DNA from: Paracidovorax oryzae ATCC 19882
Lineage (GTDB): Bacteria; Pseudomonadota; Gammaproteobacteria; Burkholderiales; Burkholderiaceae_C
Assembly (NCBI RefSeq): GCF_000687165.1
Contig: NZ_JMKU01000002.1
Span: 248,001 to 312,000, forward strand
Reading direction: 5' to 3'
Length of the DNA stretch: 64,000 bases
Made by a program: the position numbers and the translations under genes. Every line of letters begins with the position of its first letter. The first letter of the stretch is position 1. Under the pieces are notes generated by a model. The model was not told the origin of the DNA. It made no database searches and worked only from the letters and a program-made list of their open reading frames with translations. Of this stretch, positions 62,888 through 64,000 are shown in pieces.

Positions 62888-62944
62888 TTCGCACGATCGG
62901 GGCTTTATTCGTCCATATGCATGGTCCGGCCGCCTCCGTAAAAT
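62888..62944 (+). promoter_or_regulatory. PIP box candidate before the 2OG dioxygenase
   Basis: TTCGC-N15-TTCGT (62888-62912) fits the PIP consensus exactly. A good -10 TAAAAT stands at 62939-62944, but the spacing is 26 nt rather than 30-32. The predicted start near 62951 would leave a leader of about 48 nt. Confidence 0.52.
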
Positions 62945-62998
62945 CCCTCCCGTTCCAGGCGGCGGAATATAAACGATACGGGCTGCCGGAGCGCTTTC

Positions 62999-63862
62999 AT
63001 GTCCATCCGGAATGGGGCGTTGCGCAAAACGAATGACATGCCTGCCGGTGCCTGGTGGATTCCGGCCATTCGCCCCTCTGCAAATCACATGCATCCAATG
63101 ATCAAAAGTCAACTGAAAGAACTGGGTTATTGCCATTTCGTTCCGGAGATCGAATGCGATTCCCATGAACTGAGAATCCTCCTCCAGGAATTCGAGCAGC
63201 TCGAGCATGATCCCTACGCTCCTGCCGAAGTGAAACGGTTCCGGCGCTACGGGAACGGTGTCATCCTGCCGTGGACGGAAGAGGTGGGCATCCACTGGAT
63301 TCCGCCCGTGGCGGACGATGCCGGCACCCCGCGATCCGGCTACGACCAGGGGGGCAACAACCCAGAACATCCCGACATCCGGTATTTCCATGCACTCGGA
63401 GACGGGGTGAAATCGACGGATTTCCTCTGCGACCTCGTGCGGCACGATTTCTCGCACACGTTCTGGTCGGAGACCGACCGCAGGTCGCCCATCTACTTCG
63501 GCGTGCACTTCGTGAAAATACGATCCGGCGCGGCGTCGGATCTCGGCATCAGTTCGCCGGATTGCTTCCACCAGGACGGCGAGCCATTCACATTCGCACA
63601 CCTGGTGCGCAGGACGCAAAGCACGGCCGGCGGTGTCAATTACATCGGCACCGTGGAGGCGAGGGGCCTTCCACTGGAGAAGGTGGAAGAAAAACAGATA
63701 ATCGCGAGCTTCGAGCTTTCGCATTTCTTGGAAAGCTTCGTGGTGCACGATCCCCGTGTTTCCCATTATGTGACACCGATCCGCCGCGACGAGAGGCTTT
63801 CTGGCGACGGGGAGCGCTGTGTTATTCTGATCGACTTTTCCAGAATGAGGCAGAGCCTGTAA
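62999..63862 (+). CDS. 2-oxoglutarate/Fe(II)-dependent dioxygenase, amino-acid-hydroxylase type (PF10014-like)
   Basis: This 287-residue oxygenase has the iron triad H191-x-D193 (FHQDGEPFTF) and H256 (DPRVSHYVTPI), with R273 (GERCVILIDF) as likely 2-oxoglutarate ligand. The layout matches the 2OG-Fe_Oxy_2 group, which includes isoleucine hydroxylases. The ATG at 62999 has GGAG 7 nt upstream and adds about 30 residues before the conserved core (LKELGYCHFVPEI). ATGs at 63089 and 63098 would give a core-only protein. G+C is visibly lower than in neighbours. The LysO-like gene follows 3 nt later. The substrate is unknown. Confidence 0.86.
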   Translation: MSIRNGALRKTNDMPAGAWWIPAIRPSANHMHPMIKSQLKELGYCHFVPEIECDSHELRILLQEFEQLEHDPYAPAEVKRFRRYGNGVILPWTEEVGIHWIPPVADDAGTPRSGYDQGGNNPEHPDIRYFHALGDGVKSTDFLCDLVRHDFSHTFWSETDRRSPIYFGVHFVKIRSGAASDLGISSPDCFHQDGEPFTFAHLVRRTQSTAGGVNYIGTVEARGLPLEKVEEKQIIASFELSHFLESFVVHDPRVSHYVTPIRRDERLSGDGERCVILIDFSRMRQSL

Positions 63863-63865
63863 ATC

Positions 63866-64000
63866 ATGGATGTCATTCAGTCCCTGCTTCCCATCGTGCT
63901 GGCGCTGGCCGGCGGTTTTGCCGCGGGCCGTTTCCTGCCGGAGAAAATCGGCTCCGTGCTGGTCCGGTGCATATTGCCGCTCGTATGGCTGCTGCTGTTC
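63866..64000 (+). CDS. LysO/DUF340-like amino-acid exporter, cut by the window edge
   Basis: The first 45 residues are visible (starting MDVIQSLLPIVLALAGGFAAG). They show two hydrophobic helices separated by RFLPEKIG, as in the N-terminus of LysO (YbjE) lysine exporters. Other small membrane families cannot be excluded from so short a piece. It starts 3 nt after the dioxygenase stop, so the two are cotranscribed. Confidence 0.62.
   Translation, partial: MDVIQSLLPIVLALAGGFAAGRFLPEKIGSVLVRCILPLVWLLLF

Overview
The window looks like a chromosomal segment of a plant-associated Comamonadaceae betaproteobacterium, most likely Acidovorax/Paracidovorax (avenae/citrulli type). The reasons are the very high G+C, the betaproteobacterial gene families and operon orders (rubredoxin-pilGHIJ-chpA, dusB-fis-purH, yqgE-ruvX-pyrR-pyrB-pyrC'), and a HrpW-like pectate lyase/harpin gene behind a recognisable PIP box, the binding site of the type III secretion regulator HrpX. 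The genus call is inference. No IS element, prophage, CRISPR array or rRNA operon was seen. There is one tRNA gene (elongator Met, CAT).

Layout. 0.08-5.1 kb (minus): a GlrR-type sigma-54 response regulator, a QseG-like lipoprotein, a GlrK-type sensor kinase, then miaB. 5.2-6.4 kb: a small exported protein, tRNA-Met with promoter and terminator, and a GNAT acetyltransferase. 6.3-12.7 kb (minus): an iron-uptake block in the order fecI-fecR-TonB receptor-DUF3649-PepSY-DUF3325, behind a Fur-like palindrome. 12.7-14.0 kb: a DUF2252 protein. 14.0-26.3 kb: a sulfur-scavenging island. It holds a contiguous minus-strand run msuE-sfnG-five-part branched-chain-amino-acid-type ABC transporter with sfnB embedded, two divergent DszC-like flavin monooxygenase genes, and a SfnR-type sigma-54 activator. 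A -24/-12 promoter candidate precedes msuE and another precedes one of the monooxygenases.

26.4-33.2 kb: housekeeping genes (enoyl-CoA hydratase, M61 peptidase, dsbC, UbiH-family monooxygenase, MOSC protein, ychF). 33.2-35.0 kb: a lower-G+C two-gene insert, an OLD-like AAA ATPase plus a DUF4276 TOPRIM-like protein, which is the best candidate here for an uncharacterised anti-phage or DNA-processing module. 35.1-42.2 kb: HPP/CBS membrane protein, RarD-like permease, YqaA, a GGDEF diguanylate cyclase, dusB-fis and purH. 42.3-45.7 kb (minus): the HrpW-like gene, hemL, thiD. 45.8-56.2 kb: rubredoxin and the complete Pil-Chp chemosensory cluster that controls type IV pilus twitching, ending in a 2177-residue ChpA. 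56.2-62.3 kb: photolyase, then yqgE-ruvX-pyrR-pyrB-pyrC'-plsC.

62.4-64.0 kb: an Lrp/AsnC regulator divergent from a 2-oxoglutarate/Fe(II) dioxygenase and a truncated LysO-like exporter. This segment is also lower in G+C and has a second PIP-box match ahead of the dioxygenase. It may be an amino-acid hydroxylation and export unit tied to virulence regulation. The PIP-box, sigma-54, Fur and Lrp sites are pattern matches made by eye; only their context lifts them above chance.
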